This document shows, piece by piece, positions 18,781 through 27,105 of a stretch of DNA of 64,000 nucleotides. The notes under the pieces are model-generated. The model was not told the origin of the DNA. It searched no databases and saw only the letters and a program-made list of their open reading frames with translations. Made by a program: the position numbers and the translations under genes. The DNA lies in NCBI RefSeq assembly GCF_023634025.1, contig NZ_JALJCW010000001.1, positions 1,277,501-1,341,500 of the forward strand, read 5' to 3'. How positions within the stretch are numbered: the first letter of the stretch is position 1; every line of letters begins with the position of its first letter. The stretch comes from Hanstruepera flava (GTDB lineage: Bacteria; Bacteroidota; Bacteroidia; Flavobacteriales; Flavobacteriaceae).

Positions 18781-21546
18781 ATGACAACGTTTATTGAAGA
18801 TGTACTAAGCGATTTAGACCGTAATGAACTCAAGCTTTCAGAGTTAGTATTTATCCTTCCTAGCAAACGTGCAGGCATATTTTTAAAACACTATATTTCT
18901 CAATCTTTAGATGAACCTGTTTTTTCACCATCAATTTTCAGTATTGAAGAATTTGTTGAAGAGCTTTCCGATTTAAAATCGGTTTCAAATATAGAATTAC
19001 TTTTTATCTTCTATAAAAGCTATCTTAAAGTTCATACAAATAACGATGTCTATTCATTTGAAGAGTTTTCCAAATGGGCACAGATTTTAATTCAAGATTT
19101 CAATGAAATTGATAGGCATTTAATTCCTCAAAATAGTATTTTCGATTATTTAAGCGCCATTAAAGAGGTCAATCATTGGTCGGTAGAATCCAATAAAACA
19201 GAACTAGTTAATCGCTATTTGGTATTCTGGAAACGCTTAAAAAACTACTACTTTGAATTTAAAGACGCTTTAATTTCTGAAGGCAAGGGTTATCAAGGTT
19301 TGATCTATAGAGAAGCATTAGAAAATATTCAAAGTTATATTGAAAATAATTCTGCAAAAAAGCATGTTTTTTTGGGGTTTAATGCTTTAAATACTGCCGA
19401 AGAAACTATAATACAAGAAATACTTCAAAACGGTTTAGGATATATTTATTGGGATATTGATCGTGTTTTTTATGAATCTAAAAACCATGATGTTGCTTTA
19501 TTTGTTAAGCAGTATTCTAAAAATTGGAACTTTTTTAAAAACAATCCTTTTAATTGGGTATCACATAATTATTCAAAAGAAAAAAACATTCAAGTTTATG
19601 GTATTCCTAAAAACATAGGGCAAGCCAAACACATAGGGACTCTTTTAAGCAATTTGCAAGAGTCAAACAATTCATTGAATAGTACAGCCGTGATTCTTTC
19701 AGATGAAACCTTGCTATTACCAGTACTTAACTCAATCCCTAAAGATATAGATACTTTAAATGTCACTATGGGATTAGAATTAAAAACTGTTCCATTAGCT
19801 TCCCTCTTTGAAAAGCTATTCTACATTCATAAGAAAAAAACGGCTACGTTCTATTATAAAGATGCTATTACAATACTCTCTCATGAGTTTGTAAGTCCCT
19901 TATTTAATGTGAATAACTCTAATGAAGTTTCTGAAATAATACATACCATTCAAACAAATAATATAATCTATTTAGATGAAGAACGACTTCTAAAACTATC
20001 GCCAAACAATAGTCAAATTATTTCTGTTCTGTTTAGTTTTTGGCAGGACAACGCTAAAACTGGTTTACAAAAGTGCCTCGATCTTATTCTATTGATAAAA
20101 TTAAGTTTTGAAAGCAACAAACAAAACCATGTATTGGCTTTAGAATATTTGTTCCGATTTCATCAGCTATTCAACGAAATTGAGCAACTTGGTGAATCTC
20201 ATAACTACATAAACAACATTAGTACATTACATAGTGTTTACAATGAGTTGTTGAGTTCAGAAACTTTAGACTTTAAAGGAGAGCCTCTTGAGGGATTACA
20301 GATAATGGGTATGCTGGAAAGTCGGGTTTTAGATTTTGAAACAGTAATTATTTCGTCTGTAAATGAAGGTATTTTACCATCAGGAAAAACCCAAAACTCG
20401 TTTATCCCTTTTGATGTTAAAGTAGAAAACAAACTTCCTACCTATAAAGAGAAAGATGCCATTTACGCCTATCATTTTTATAAGGTTTTAAATCGTGCTA
20501 AAAATGTATTTATCTTATACAATACTGAAATTGATGCCCTGTCTAGCGGAGAAAAAAGCAGATTTATTAAGCAGTTAGAAATTGAAAACATCCACAATAT
20601 TAAACACACATTGGTTGCTCCTAAAGTTCCTGTGATTAATAAAGATTTAAACAAAATTGATAAAACTCCTGATATTTTGAATCGTTTGAAAGAAATATCA
20701 GAGAATGGTTTTTCACCATCATCGCTAACAACTTATGTTAGAAACCCTTTAGACTTTTATTATAAAAAAATATTGAAAATAAAAGAGCATGAGGATGTTG
20801 AGGAAACCATTGCTGCCAATACTTTAGGAACCGTTATACATAATACACTTGAAGATTTTTACAAACCCTTTATAAACCGCGAAATTCAGGTACAAGATGT
20901 AGAGCGTATGAAGTCCCTAATTGATGAAACCGTTACAAAGCATTTTAAAAATTTGTATTTGGAGGGCTTTATTTCAAAAGGTAAAAATTTAATCGTTTTT
21001 GAAATTGCCAAGCGCTATATCTCTAATTTTTTAGATTTGGAATTAGATGATTTAAAGCACGGAAATACTATTGAGATACTAGCTGTTGAATTAGAAAACA
21101 AAATAGGGCTAGATATTCCTGAAGTGCCTTTTCCGGTATTATTAAAAGGTACTGTAGATCGTGTAGATAAAAGAAATGGTGTGATTAGAATTATTGACTA
21201 CAAATCTGGCAAAGTAGATAAAGGGAAAGTTGAAGTTGTTAATTGGGAAGATATCACAACAGATTATGATAAGTACAGTAAATCATTTCAGGTACTATCT
21301 TATGCTCTTATGATGGAAACACAAAAAAAACCTCATGAACAGGTAGAGGCCGGAATTATTTCCTTTAAAAATCTCAATCAAGGGTTTTTAAAGTTCGCGA
21401 AGAAAGATAGAGCAGGTTCGTATGCTAAAAAAATAGAATACATTGACCAAGAAATTTTAGCTAACTTCACCAGAGAACTTAAACAACTCATAATAGAAAT
21501 TTGTAATCCAGACATTCCATTTTTAGAGAAAGAACTTAAACAATAA
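18781..21546 (+). CDS. AddB-like PD-(D/E)XK nuclease-helicase
   Basis: A 921-residue protein resembling the AddB subunit of helicase-nuclease complexes. The N-terminus (ELVFILPSKRAGIFLKHYI) matches the degenerate helicase domain of this family. The C-terminal third carries a PD-(D/E)XK nuclease domain: SPSSLTTYVRNPLDFYYKK, GTVIHNTLEDFY and RIIDYKSGK with Asp806 and Lys808. No cysteine cluster for a 4Fe-4S site is seen around the nuclease motifs, unlike classical AddB. It probably works with the AddA-like protein at 12870. An unknown gene follows after 3 bases. Confidence 0.85.
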   Translation: MTTFIEDVLSDLDRNELKLSELVFILPSKRAGIFLKHYISQSLDEPVFSPSIFSIEEFVEELSDLKSVSNIELLFIFYKSYLKVHTNNDVYSFEEFSKWAQILIQDFNEIDRHLIPQNSIFDYLSAIKEVNHWSVESNKTELVNRYLVFWKRLKNYYFEFKDALISEGKGYQGLIYREALENIQSYIENNSAKKHVFLGFNALNTAEETIIQEILQNGLGYIYWDIDRVFYESKNHDVALFVKQYSKNWNFFKNNPFNWVSHNYSKEKNIQVYGIPKNIGQAKHIGTLLSNLQESNNSLNSTAVILSDETLLLPVLNSIPKDIDTLNVTMGLELKTVPLASLFEKLFYIHKKKTATFYYKDAITILSHEFVSPLFNVNNSNEVSEIIHTIQTNNIIYLDEERLLKLSPNNSQIISVLFSFWQDNAKTGLQKCLDLILLIKLSFESNKQNHVLALEYLFRFHQLFNEIEQLGESHNYINNISTLHSVYNELLSSETLDFKGEPLEGLQIMGMLESRVLDFETVIISSVNEGILPSGKTQNSFIPFDVKVENKLPTYKEKDAIYAYHFYKVLNRAKNVFILYNTEIDALSSGEKSRFIKQLEIENIHNIKHTLVAPKVPVINKDLNKIDKTPDILNRLKEISENGFSPSSLTTYVRNPLDFYYKKILKIKEHEDVEETIAANTLGTVIHNTLEDFYKPFINREIQVQDVERMKSLIDETVTKHFKNLYLEGFISKGKNLIVFEIAKRYISNFLDLELDDLKHGNTIEILAVELENKIGLDIPEVPFPVLLKGTVDRVDKRNGVIRIIDYKSGKVDKGKVEVVNWEDITTDYDKYSKSFQVLSYALMMETQKKPHEQVEAGIISFKNLNQGFLKFAKKDRAGSYAKKIEYIDQEILANFTRELKQLIIEICNPDIPFLEKELKQ

Positions 21547-21549
21547 TCT

Positions 21550-22092
21550 ATGTTTACAGTATCTGTTGATTCACATATTATTGAACATTGCAAAGCCATG
21601 GTTGCTAAACATGACTTTGGCAAACGTTTTACGGCAAATGGAACCAAAGAGCAACAACTTACAGGCTTAATTGGTCAATCAGTAATCATGGAACTCTTTG
21701 ATAAAGGCTATGTAGATGGCTCTTCGGGATTTGATGAAGGTGTGGATTTGGTTTATGCTAATAAGACTATTGATGTAAAAACCATGGGAAGAACAACAAC
21801 TGTAAAATCAGGTTACACCAATAACTTCTTAAAACTTCAGGATTACTTTAAAACCGAAATCTACATTTTTTGTAGTTACCATAAAATTAAGCAAGTTCTG
21901 ACTGTTTGCGGTTGGATTTCAAAAGATGAATTTATAAAAAAACGCCGTTTCTATCCTAAAGGGAGTACAAGAACCCGTTTTGACAAAACAACATTTACAA
22001 CCTTCGCAGACCTATATGAAATTGACAATAAAGATTTGAATAACGTCAATTCCATTACCGATTTAAAAAAACAATTAATAACGATAAAATAA
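21550..22092 (+). CDS. Unknown protein with a possible PD-(D/E)XK nuclease motif
   Basis: I do not recognise this 180-residue protein by name. It has no signal peptide or membrane segment. Its centre reads GLIGQSVIMELF then DEGVDLVYANKTIDVKTMG; the arrangement of Asp66, Asp75 and Lys77 (D-x8-D-V-K) after a glycine-rich helix resembles the PD-(D/E)XK nuclease core, but this rests on pattern alone. It starts 3 bases after the AddB-like gene, so it is probably co-transcribed with it, and it overlaps the next gene by one base (TAATG). A role in DNA processing is a guess from motif and context. Confidence 0.6.
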   Translation: MFTVSVDSHIIEHCKAMVAKHDFGKRFTANGTKEQQLTGLIGQSVIMELFDKGYVDGSSGFDEGVDLVYANKTIDVKTMGRTTTVKSGYTNNFLKLQDYFKTEIYIFCSYHKIKQVLTVCGWISKDEFIKKRRFYPKGSTRTRFDKTTFTTFADLYEIDNKDLNNVNSITDLKKQLITIK

Positions 22093-22520
22093 TGAAAGAA
22101 TTAATTTTTTTATTTCTATTAGTTTTTCTTTTTCCTTGTAAATTAGATAAGCAACAATCAATTAATGGGAATTGGTATACTGACTCAAATTTAGCTGAAA
22201 TAGAGAATTATTCAGAGTTTTATATTGACGACACAAATTTATACATATACAATGAGGACGCTGGATTGCTTCCGAATATTGAATATTTATTGAAAAATGA
22301 TACACTATATTTTTTATCAAAAGATAAAGATGAGGCAATTGGATCTGTAAAGTTTATTGATGATAATACTTTAAAAATATATAATGACAGCCTTTTTTTA
22401 AGAAGAATTAAAAAAGGCATCAAACCAGGTGATTTTTTATTTGGAAATAAAACAGAATCTGACTACAGAAAAGATTTTTTGGAAAGAAAAAAACAATGGC
22501 TTTTAAGAGTTGATAATTAA
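22092..22520 (+). CDS. Unknown small secreted or lipid-anchored protein
   Basis: A 142-residue protein with a hydrophobic N-terminus ending in a cysteine (LFLLVFLFPCKLD). The residues before Cys do not fit the lipobox well (FPC), so lipid attachment is uncertain. The body is hydrophilic, with repeated turns (GNWYTDSNL, YIDDTNLYIYN, FIDDNTLKIYNDSL) reminiscent of lipocalin-like beta-barrels. No homology is recognised. The start codon overlaps the stop of the preceding gene, which suggests coupling. Confidence 0.6.
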   Translation: MKELIFLFLLVFLFPCKLDKQQSINGNWYTDSNLAEIENYSEFYIDDTNLYIYNEDAGLLPNIEYLLKNDTLYFLSKDKDEAIGSVKFIDDNTLKIYNDSLFLRRIKKGIKPGDFLFGNKTESDYRKDFLERKKQWLLRVDN

Positions 22521-22665
22521 CTGTTTATTGTCTTTTGACTATGATGTAAAATCTATGTTAAAAGTTTAATCATTAAAATGTTTTATTAGTGATTACTTAT
22601 TCAAAGACTAACGTCTTCACTGAAACCTATCTTAAATATAAAAACTCTAAAAATGAGAACTTATC

Positions 22666-22682
22666 GTGGAGCATATCGGATT
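22666..22682. repeat. att-like copy of the tRNA-Ala 3' end
   Basis: GTGGAGCATATCGGATT here is identical to 22831-22847, which encodes the 3' half of the T-arm and the acceptor stem of tRNA-Ala. The copies are in direct orientation 165 bases apart. Such duplications are left when a tyrosine-recombinase element integrates at a tRNA 3' end. The stretch between 22521 and 22831 (310 bases) holds no convincing gene, only this repeat and two hairpins. Confidence 0.55.
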
Positions 22683-22746
22683 AGCAAAGTTTTCCTCAGG
22701 CTTCAATACTGCAAATAGAAAATATTCTTCAAAAAAAGATCATTAT

Positions 22747-22794
22747 TGTTTTCGAAAAAAACCTGAAATATATTTTCGCTTTTTTCGAAAACAA
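22747..22794. repeat. 15-bp perfect inverted repeat downstream of tRNA-Ala
   Basis: TTGTTTTCGAAAAAA (22747-22761) and TTTTTTCGAAAACAA (22780-22794) are perfect inverted repeats separated by 18 bases. They lie between the duplicated tRNA ends and directly abut the tRNA terminator hairpin. Confidence 0.65.
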
Positions 22795-22821
22795 AAATAC
22801 CACACATTCGTGTGGTATTTT
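22794..22821 (-). terminator. Terminator of tRNA-Ala
   Basis: AAAATACCACAC (22794-22805) and GTGTGGTATTTT (22810-22821) form a 12-bp stem with a 4-nt loop. It begins about 10 bases after the 3' end of the minus-strand tRNA. Confidence 0.75.
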
Positions 22822-22831
22822 CTACTTGATG

Positions 22832-22905
22832 TGGAGCATATCGGATTCGAACCGATGGCCTCTACGCTGCCAGCGTAGCGCTCTAGCCAACTGAGCTAAT
22901 GCCCC
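22832..22905 (-). tRNA. tRNA-Ala (anticodon GGC)
   Basis: Read on the minus strand, the acceptor stem GGGGCAT pairs with ATGCTCC. The D-arm contains AGCTCAGTTGGCTAGAGC, the anticodon stem-loop is CTACG-CTGGCAG-CGTAG with anticodon GGC (alanine), and the T-arm contains GGTTCGAATCC. The 3' CCA is not encoded. The length is 74 bases. Confidence 0.95.
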
Positions 22906-22908
22906 ATT

Positions 22909-23706
22909 TTACTTCAATCCGCTTAATACTAAAACGGGAAGTGTTGTACTTTGAAAATCTTTTTTTAATATCGTATTTTTCTCCCACAATTTACTGAAAA
23001 ATCCGCGCTTACGCCTAACTACACATAACATATCTGGATCGTTATCTTTATAATGCTCTAAAACACCTTGGAATGTTGTGGCATTTTCAGAATATGTTGT
23101 ATTTGTAATAATGCTTTGTAAAGCTTCATTAATATCAAAATCACCTTCATTATAGAAAGGAGTTTTTACCAACAACAAATTTACTATGGACTTATATTGA
23201 TTTTTAATATTAATTAATGGTACTAAAGCCTCCTCTTTTTTCATTATCGCCGATTTCAACGCCATTAATATGTATACAACAGGCTTATATTTTAATCCTT
23301 CTGGAACTATAAGCGCTGGAATATTCGTTTGCTTAATAATTTTACCTGAAGTCTTGCCCAAATATACCTCATCTTTAACAGAGTTAGTTCGCGGCTCAAT
23401 CATAATTAAATCTATATCCAAGGATTGACAAACCAATTCAAGGGTATCAACCAACTTACCTTTAAACGTTTTAATAACAACATCAACATTCTTGGTATCA
23501 ACTTTAGCGACATGAGCTTTAAGAAATTCATAGCTCTCACGTTCTAAAATATGATCTACTTTAATCATAGTTCCTGCTTTGGTGTAAACATTATATACCT
23601 GAACAACATATAACTTGGCTCCAAATGCCTGTGCAAAATCAACTGCATATTGTAAATGGCTAACCGCATTTTTTGATGACCCAACTGGAACTAAAATATT
23701 CTTCAT
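22909..23706 (-). CDS. Universal stress protein, two-domain
   Basis: A 265-residue UspA-family protein starting MKNILVPVGSSKNAVSHLQ, the typical first strand of the fold. The length fits two tandem Usp domains; the second is diverged. The first ends with a loop, LGKTSGKIIKQTNIPALIVPEG, that resembles the G-x-S nucleotide-binding region of the family. Such proteins help cells survive stress or growth arrest, but the exact ligand is unknown. The ATG at 23706 is preferred over the TTG two codons upstream. The stop lies 3 bases from the tRNA-Ala 5' end. Confidence 0.85.
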   Translation of the reverse strand: MKNILVPVGSSKNAVSHLQYAVDFAQAFGAKLYVVQVYNVYTKAGTMIKVDHILERESYEFLKAHVAKVDTKNVDVVIKTFKGKLVDTLELVCQSLDIDLIMIEPRTNSVKDEVYLGKTSGKIIKQTNIPALIVPEGLKYKPVVYILMALKSAIMKKEEALVPLINIKNQYKSIVNLLLVKTPFYNEGDFDINEALQSIITNTTYSENATTFQGVLEHYKDNDPDMLCVVRRKRGFFSKLWEKNTILKKDFQSTTLPVLVLSGLK

Positions 23707-23762
23707 AATCAATAATTTAAAACTAAATTTACGAGAAATCTATGCAAAAGTAAACATTAAAT

Positions 23763-24263
23763 ATGATTCGTAAAGCAACAAATCTTGATATTGATACCAT
23801 TTTAGATATTACCAATGCTTGTGCGTTGTTTATGATAAAGAATGGTATTTATCAATGGAATGCATCTTACCCTAATCGCAAAGTGTTTGAAAAGGATGTT
23901 TCAAGAGGTGAACTATATGTTCTTGAAAATCATGATGATATTGTGGGTTGCATTGTTATTTCCACCTATATGGATGAAGAATATCATGCGGTAAAGTGGT
24001 TAACTGAAAGTAATAACAGCTTTTATATTCATAGATTGGCTATCCTTCCTAAACACCAAGGAAAAGGTTTTGCTCAACAACTCATGAGTTTTGCAGAGAA
24101 ACTTGCTATAGAAAATAGTTATAATTCCATAAGGTTAGATACTTTTTCACAGAACATAAGAAATCAAAAGTTTTACGAACTTCGCGGTTATAAAAAATTA
24201 GGTGAAATTTTCTTTCTAAAGCAAAGTAAATATCCCTTTTATTGTTATGAATTAGTGGTTTGA
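23763..24263 (+). CDS. GNAT-family N-acetyltransferase
   Basis: A 166-residue acetyltransferase with the Gcn5-related fold. The acetyl-CoA-binding motif A is seen in IHRLAILPKHQGKGFAQQLM (Q-x-x-G-x-G/A type), followed by motif B around IRNQKFYELRGYKKLGE. The substrate is unknown. The final codons overlap the TTG start of the following MATE transporter gene by four bases (TTGA), so the two are probably translated together; a link to resistance or efflux is possible but inferred. Confidence 0.88.
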   Translation: MIRKATNLDIDTILDITNACALFMIKNGIYQWNASYPNRKVFEKDVSRGELYVLENHDDIVGCIVISTYMDEEYHAVKWLTESNNSFYIHRLAILPKHQGKGFAQQLMSFAEKLAIENSYNSIRLDTFSQNIRNQKFYELRGYKKLGEIFFLKQSKYPFYCYELVV

Positions 24264-25594
24264 GTACCGATATCAGTTTAAAACATATTAACAAATTAGC
24301 CATTCCAGCATTAATATCTGGAGTGTCTGAACCTATTTTGTCTATAACAGATACTGCCATAGTTGGAAACATGCCAGTTGATGCCACCGAATCTTTAGCT
24401 GCTGTTGGTATAGTAGGTGCCTTTATTTCCATGCTTATTTGGGTTTTAGGTCAAACCCGAAGCGCAATTTCCTCAATAGTATCGCAATATGTTGGCGCCA
24501 ATAATTTAGACAAAGTGAAAAATCTTCCTGCTCAAGCCATTTTTATAATTACCTCTTTAAGTATCCTTATTATTCTCATTACCTATCCTTTGGCTGAACC
24601 AATTTTTAAACTTTATAATGCTTCCCATTTAATTTTAGACTACAGTGTGGAATATTATAGAATTCGCGTGTTTGGCTTTCCATTCACGCTATTTACAATA
24701 GCTGTATTTGGAACTTTTAGAGGGTTGCAAAATACATTTTACCCTATGATAATTGCTATAGTAGGTGCATCAGCCAACATTATTCTAGATTTTGTTTTAG
24801 TGTTTGGTATTGAAGGGTTTATCCCTGCCATGAATATCAAAGGAGCAGCTTATGCCAGTGTCATTGCGCAGTTGTTAATGGCTTTGGTTTCTGCTTATTA
24901 TTTACTGACAAAAACTACAATACCTTTACGCTTCAGTTTGCCTTTTAACAGCGAAATAAAGCGATTCTTACTTATGATTGTGAATCTTTTTATTAGAACT
25001 TTAGCGCTCAATGTCACCTTATATTATGCAAGTGCCTTTTCAACCAGTTACGGCAAAGAGTATATTGCAGCATACACCATAGCTATTAATCTGTGGTTTT
25101 TAGGCGCTTTTATTATTGATGGTTATGCCAGTGCTGGTAATATACTTTCAGGAAAGTTATATGGCGCCAAAGATTATAAAAAACTAATTGCACTGAGCAA
25201 CAAACTCATTAAGTATGGTGTTATTGTAGGTGCTATTATGGCTATAATAGGAGCGCTTATTTATTATCCTGTTGGATCTCTTTTTACAAAAGATGAAGCT
25301 GTTCTCAATGAATTCTACAACGTGTATTGGATGGTACTCGCCATGCAGCCATTGTGTGCTTTGGCCTTTATTTTTGATGGTATGTTCAAAGGTTTAGGGA
25401 AAATGAAAACGCTTCGTAATGTACTTTTGTTTTCTACATTTTTAGTTTTTGTGCCTATCTTGTTTTGGTTGGATTCAATGAATTACAAGTTGTATGCCAT
25501 TTTCACAGCTTTTACTTTATGGATTATTGCACGAGGCCTCCCACTCATCATAAAATTTAGAAAAGAATTTTTACCGCTCTCACAAAACTATTAA
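24260..25594 (+). CDS. MATE-family efflux transporter
   Basis: A 444-residue multidrug and toxin extrusion transporter, likely exporting organic cations or drugs by sodium or proton exchange. It has about 12 hydrophobic segments and the family opening LKHINKLAIPALISGVSEPILSITDTAIVG (residues 7 onwards). The start codon is TTG at 24260, overlapping the upstream stop as TTGA; the first in-frame ATG would remove the first transmembrane helix, so TTG is accepted. It forms an operon with the GNAT gene. Confidence 0.9.
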   Translation: MSTDISLKHINKLAIPALISGVSEPILSITDTAIVGNMPVDATESLAAVGIVGAFISMLIWVLGQTRSAISSIVSQYVGANNLDKVKNLPAQAIFIITSLSILIILITYPLAEPIFKLYNASHLILDYSVEYYRIRVFGFPFTLFTIAVFGTFRGLQNTFYPMIIAIVGASANIILDFVLVFGIEGFIPAMNIKGAAYASVIAQLLMALVSAYYLLTKTTIPLRFSLPFNSEIKRFLLMIVNLFIRTLALNVTLYYASAFSTSYGKEYIAAYTIAINLWFLGAFIIDGYASAGNILSGKLYGAKDYKKLIALSNKLIKYGVIVGAIMAIIGALIYYPVGSLFTKDEAVLNEFYNVYWMVLAMQPLCALAFIFDGMFKGLGKMKTLRNVLLFSTFLVFVPILFWLDSMNYKLYAIFTAFTLWIIARGLPLIIKFRKEFLPLSQNY

Positions 25595-25616
25595 CTTTGG
25601 TCATAAATTGTTGTAT

Positions 25617-25793
25617 ATGTTAACGCTGTTACCCTTACTACAAGGAGCAAATATTGAAGAGAAAATAAAAGAAGCGCCTGATAGTTCTTATGAAATAGGT
25701 GTGTTTATAGGCTCTATGTTGCCGTTTGTAGTTTTAGTAATTATCGCTTACGCCATTTTCAGATACAATAAAAACAAAATTAATAAGGATTAA
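25617..25793 (+). CDS. Small single-pass membrane protein
   Basis: A 58-residue protein starting at the ATG at 25617 (MLTLLPLLQGANIEEKIKE), with an acidic central segment and one transmembrane helix, GSMLPFVVLVIIAYAIFRY, ending in a basic tail. An upstream TTG at 25608 is less likely. Function unknown. It follows the MATE gene by 22 bases; a TAACTTTG box at about 25591 lies across the MATE stop codon, so it may have its own promoter. Confidence 0.6.
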   Translation: MLTLLPLLQGANIEEKIKEAPDSSYEIGVFIGSMLPFVVLVIIAYAIFRYNKNKINKD

Positions 25794-25794
25794 T

Positions 25795-25902
25795 ATGGGA
25801 GGAAATATGCTTTTTTTGGTACTCGCAATAGTACTAATCATTATTTACGTTTACAATAGAAACAAACGCCGTTAATTACCGTGTTTTTAGCCAACCTGTA
25901 AT
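25795..25902 (+). CDS. Possible tiny membrane peptide
   Basis: A 35-codon frame (MGGNMLFLVLAIVLIIIYVY and a basic tail) begins one base after the previous stop codon. GGAGGAAAT before the internal ATG at 25807 looks like a ribosome-binding site, which would give a 31-residue peptide. The 3' end overlaps the convergent oxygenase gene by 27 bases. Support is limited to hydrophobicity and position. Confidence 0.3.
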
Positions 25903-26517
25903 ACTCATGCGTTCTGTTTTTACAGGTTTTACTTCATGCTCTAAAATTTGACTTTCAAAAACAACCACGCGTCCAGGAAATGGATAAATAACCTTTTCGG
26001 TTTCTTGTCTGTCATTATTTAAGTATAATACTAACTCGCCTCCGTTTTCCGGCAACCATCCTTCTTCATTTAAATAACAAACAAAAGACAGTTTGCGTCT
26101 GTCATCATTTTGGAACGTGTCTAAATGCCTTTTATAAAACGTGCCTTCTGGATAAAGTGCGTAGTGAAATTCTTTTTGCAAAATCCCCATAAAACAGGTT
26201 TTGTTTAAATAAAGAACCAGATCATTTATTTTGTCAAAAAACAACCTCTCTTTTGTATCTGCTTTAGATTCATCTATCCACAGAATCATATCACCTCTAA
26301 TAGACTTTGCAATAGTTTCATTAACGCGGTTACCAATAGCTGCTTTTTTAAAGGTGTCTTCTTCATGTTTGTTTAACAACGATTCTCTTAAAATAGAAAC
26401 TTCATCGTTCGAAAAAAAATTCTCGACAATGCTGTATTGTTGCATTGAAATGTCGTTTATGATCTTTTCATAAAGTGAATTTTCAACAAAATCAATGGCT
26501 TCAAATAATTGATCCAT
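25876..26517 (-). CDS. 2-oxoglutarate/Fe(II)-dependent oxygenase
   Basis: A 213-residue oxygenase with the jelly-roll iron-binding triad: His131 and Asp133 (YKRHLDTF) and distal His194 (ILEHEVKP), with Arg203 (TERMSITGW) as the predicted 2-oxoglutarate anchor. PENGGELVLYLN is a common motif of the prolyl-4-hydroxylase/SM-20 group. The substrate is not known; hydroxylation of a protein is plausible. It is divergent from queD. Confidence 0.88.
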   Translation of the reverse strand: MDQLFEAIDFVENSLYEKIINDISMQQYSIVENFFSNDEVSILRESLLNKHEEDTFKKAAIGNRVNETIAKSIRGDMILWIDESKADTKERLFFDKINDLVLYLNKTCFMGILQKEFHYALYPEGTFYKRHLDTFQNDDRRKLSFVCYLNEEGWLPENGGELVLYLNNDRQETEKVIYPFPGRVVVFESQILEHEVKPVKTERMSITGWLKTR

Positions 26518-26582
26518 AAGTCACTAATTTTTAAAAAAGCGCGCAAATGTAATCTAAAAATCAATTGCTTTTACAAAACAAT

Positions 26583-26590
26583 TATCTTTG
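26583..26590 (+). promoter_or_regulatory. -7 box for queD
   Basis: TATCTTTG matches TAnnTTTG. An ATG only two bases downstream (26593) would lie before the expected transcription start, so the box favours the ATG at 26608 as the true start of queD. Confidence 0.55.
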
Positions 26591-26607
26591 TAATGAAAAA
26601 TCATATT

Positions 26608-27057
26608 ATGAGTAACATTAGAATCACTAAACAATTCTCTTTCGAGACTGGCCATGCGCTTTATGGCTACGACGGGAAATGCAAAAATGTACATGGGCAT
26701 AGCTACAAATTGTCGGTAACAGTTATTGGAGAACCCATATCAGACCAAGGCAATGTAAAATACGGTATGGTAATAGATTTTGGCGATCTGAAGAAGATAA
26801 TAAAACATGAAATCGTGGACGTATTTGACCATGCTACCGTTTTTAATAAAAATACGCCTCATGTTGAATTGGCCAAAGAACTGGAGGATAGAGGGCATAA
26901 TGTACTGTTAGTAAATTACCAGCCAACAAGCGAGATGATGGTGATTGATTTTGCTGAAAAGATAAAAAAGCATTTGCCTAATCATATTGTGTTACATTCA
27001 TTAAAATTACAAGAAACCGAAACCAGTTTTGCAGAATGGTATGCCAGTGACAATTAA
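26608..27057 (+). CDS. queD: 6-carboxytetrahydropterin synthase (QueD/PTPS family)
   Basis: QueD converts dihydroneopterin triphosphate to 6-carboxy-5,6,7,8-tetrahydropterin on the way to queuosine. The 149-residue protein has zinc ligands His16, His29 and His31 and catalytic Cys25 (CKNVHGHSYKL), plus a second His in DVFDHATVFN and the C-terminal SLKLQETETSFAEW with the substrate-binding Glu. The start MSNIRITKQFSFETGHAL is chosen because the upstream promoter box leaves no room for longer forms. A palindromic repeat lies between it and lpxH. Confidence 0.92.
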   Translation: MSNIRITKQFSFETGHALYGYDGKCKNVHGHSYKLSVTVIGEPISDQGNVKYGMVIDFGDLKKIIKHEIVDVFDHATVFNKNTPHVELAKELEDRGHNVLLVNYQPTSEMMVIDFAEKIKKHLPNHIVLHSLKLQETETSFAEWYASDN

Positions 27058-27064
27058 TTTAATT

Positions 27065-27091
27065 TGTCATGCTGAAGTTGTTTCAGCATCT
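27065..27091. repeat. Dispersed palindromic repeat, copy B
   Basis: A 27-base element with the same ends as copy A (TGTCATGCTGA...AGCATCT), but a different centre that makes it a better hairpin: TGCTGAA pairs with TTCAGCA. Confidence 0.65.
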
Positions 27092-27105
27092 ATTATATTT
27101 ACTAC

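Noticed and set aside
22666-22682. A second tRNA-Ala gene at the duplicated end
   Set aside because: Only the 3' 17 bases match; no anticodon or D arm is present.
22666-22878. Plus-strand frame of 70 codons reading GFEPMASTLPA at its end
   Set aside because: It reads through the antisense of tRNA-Ala, which often gives such spurious ends, and the rest is hairpin sequence.
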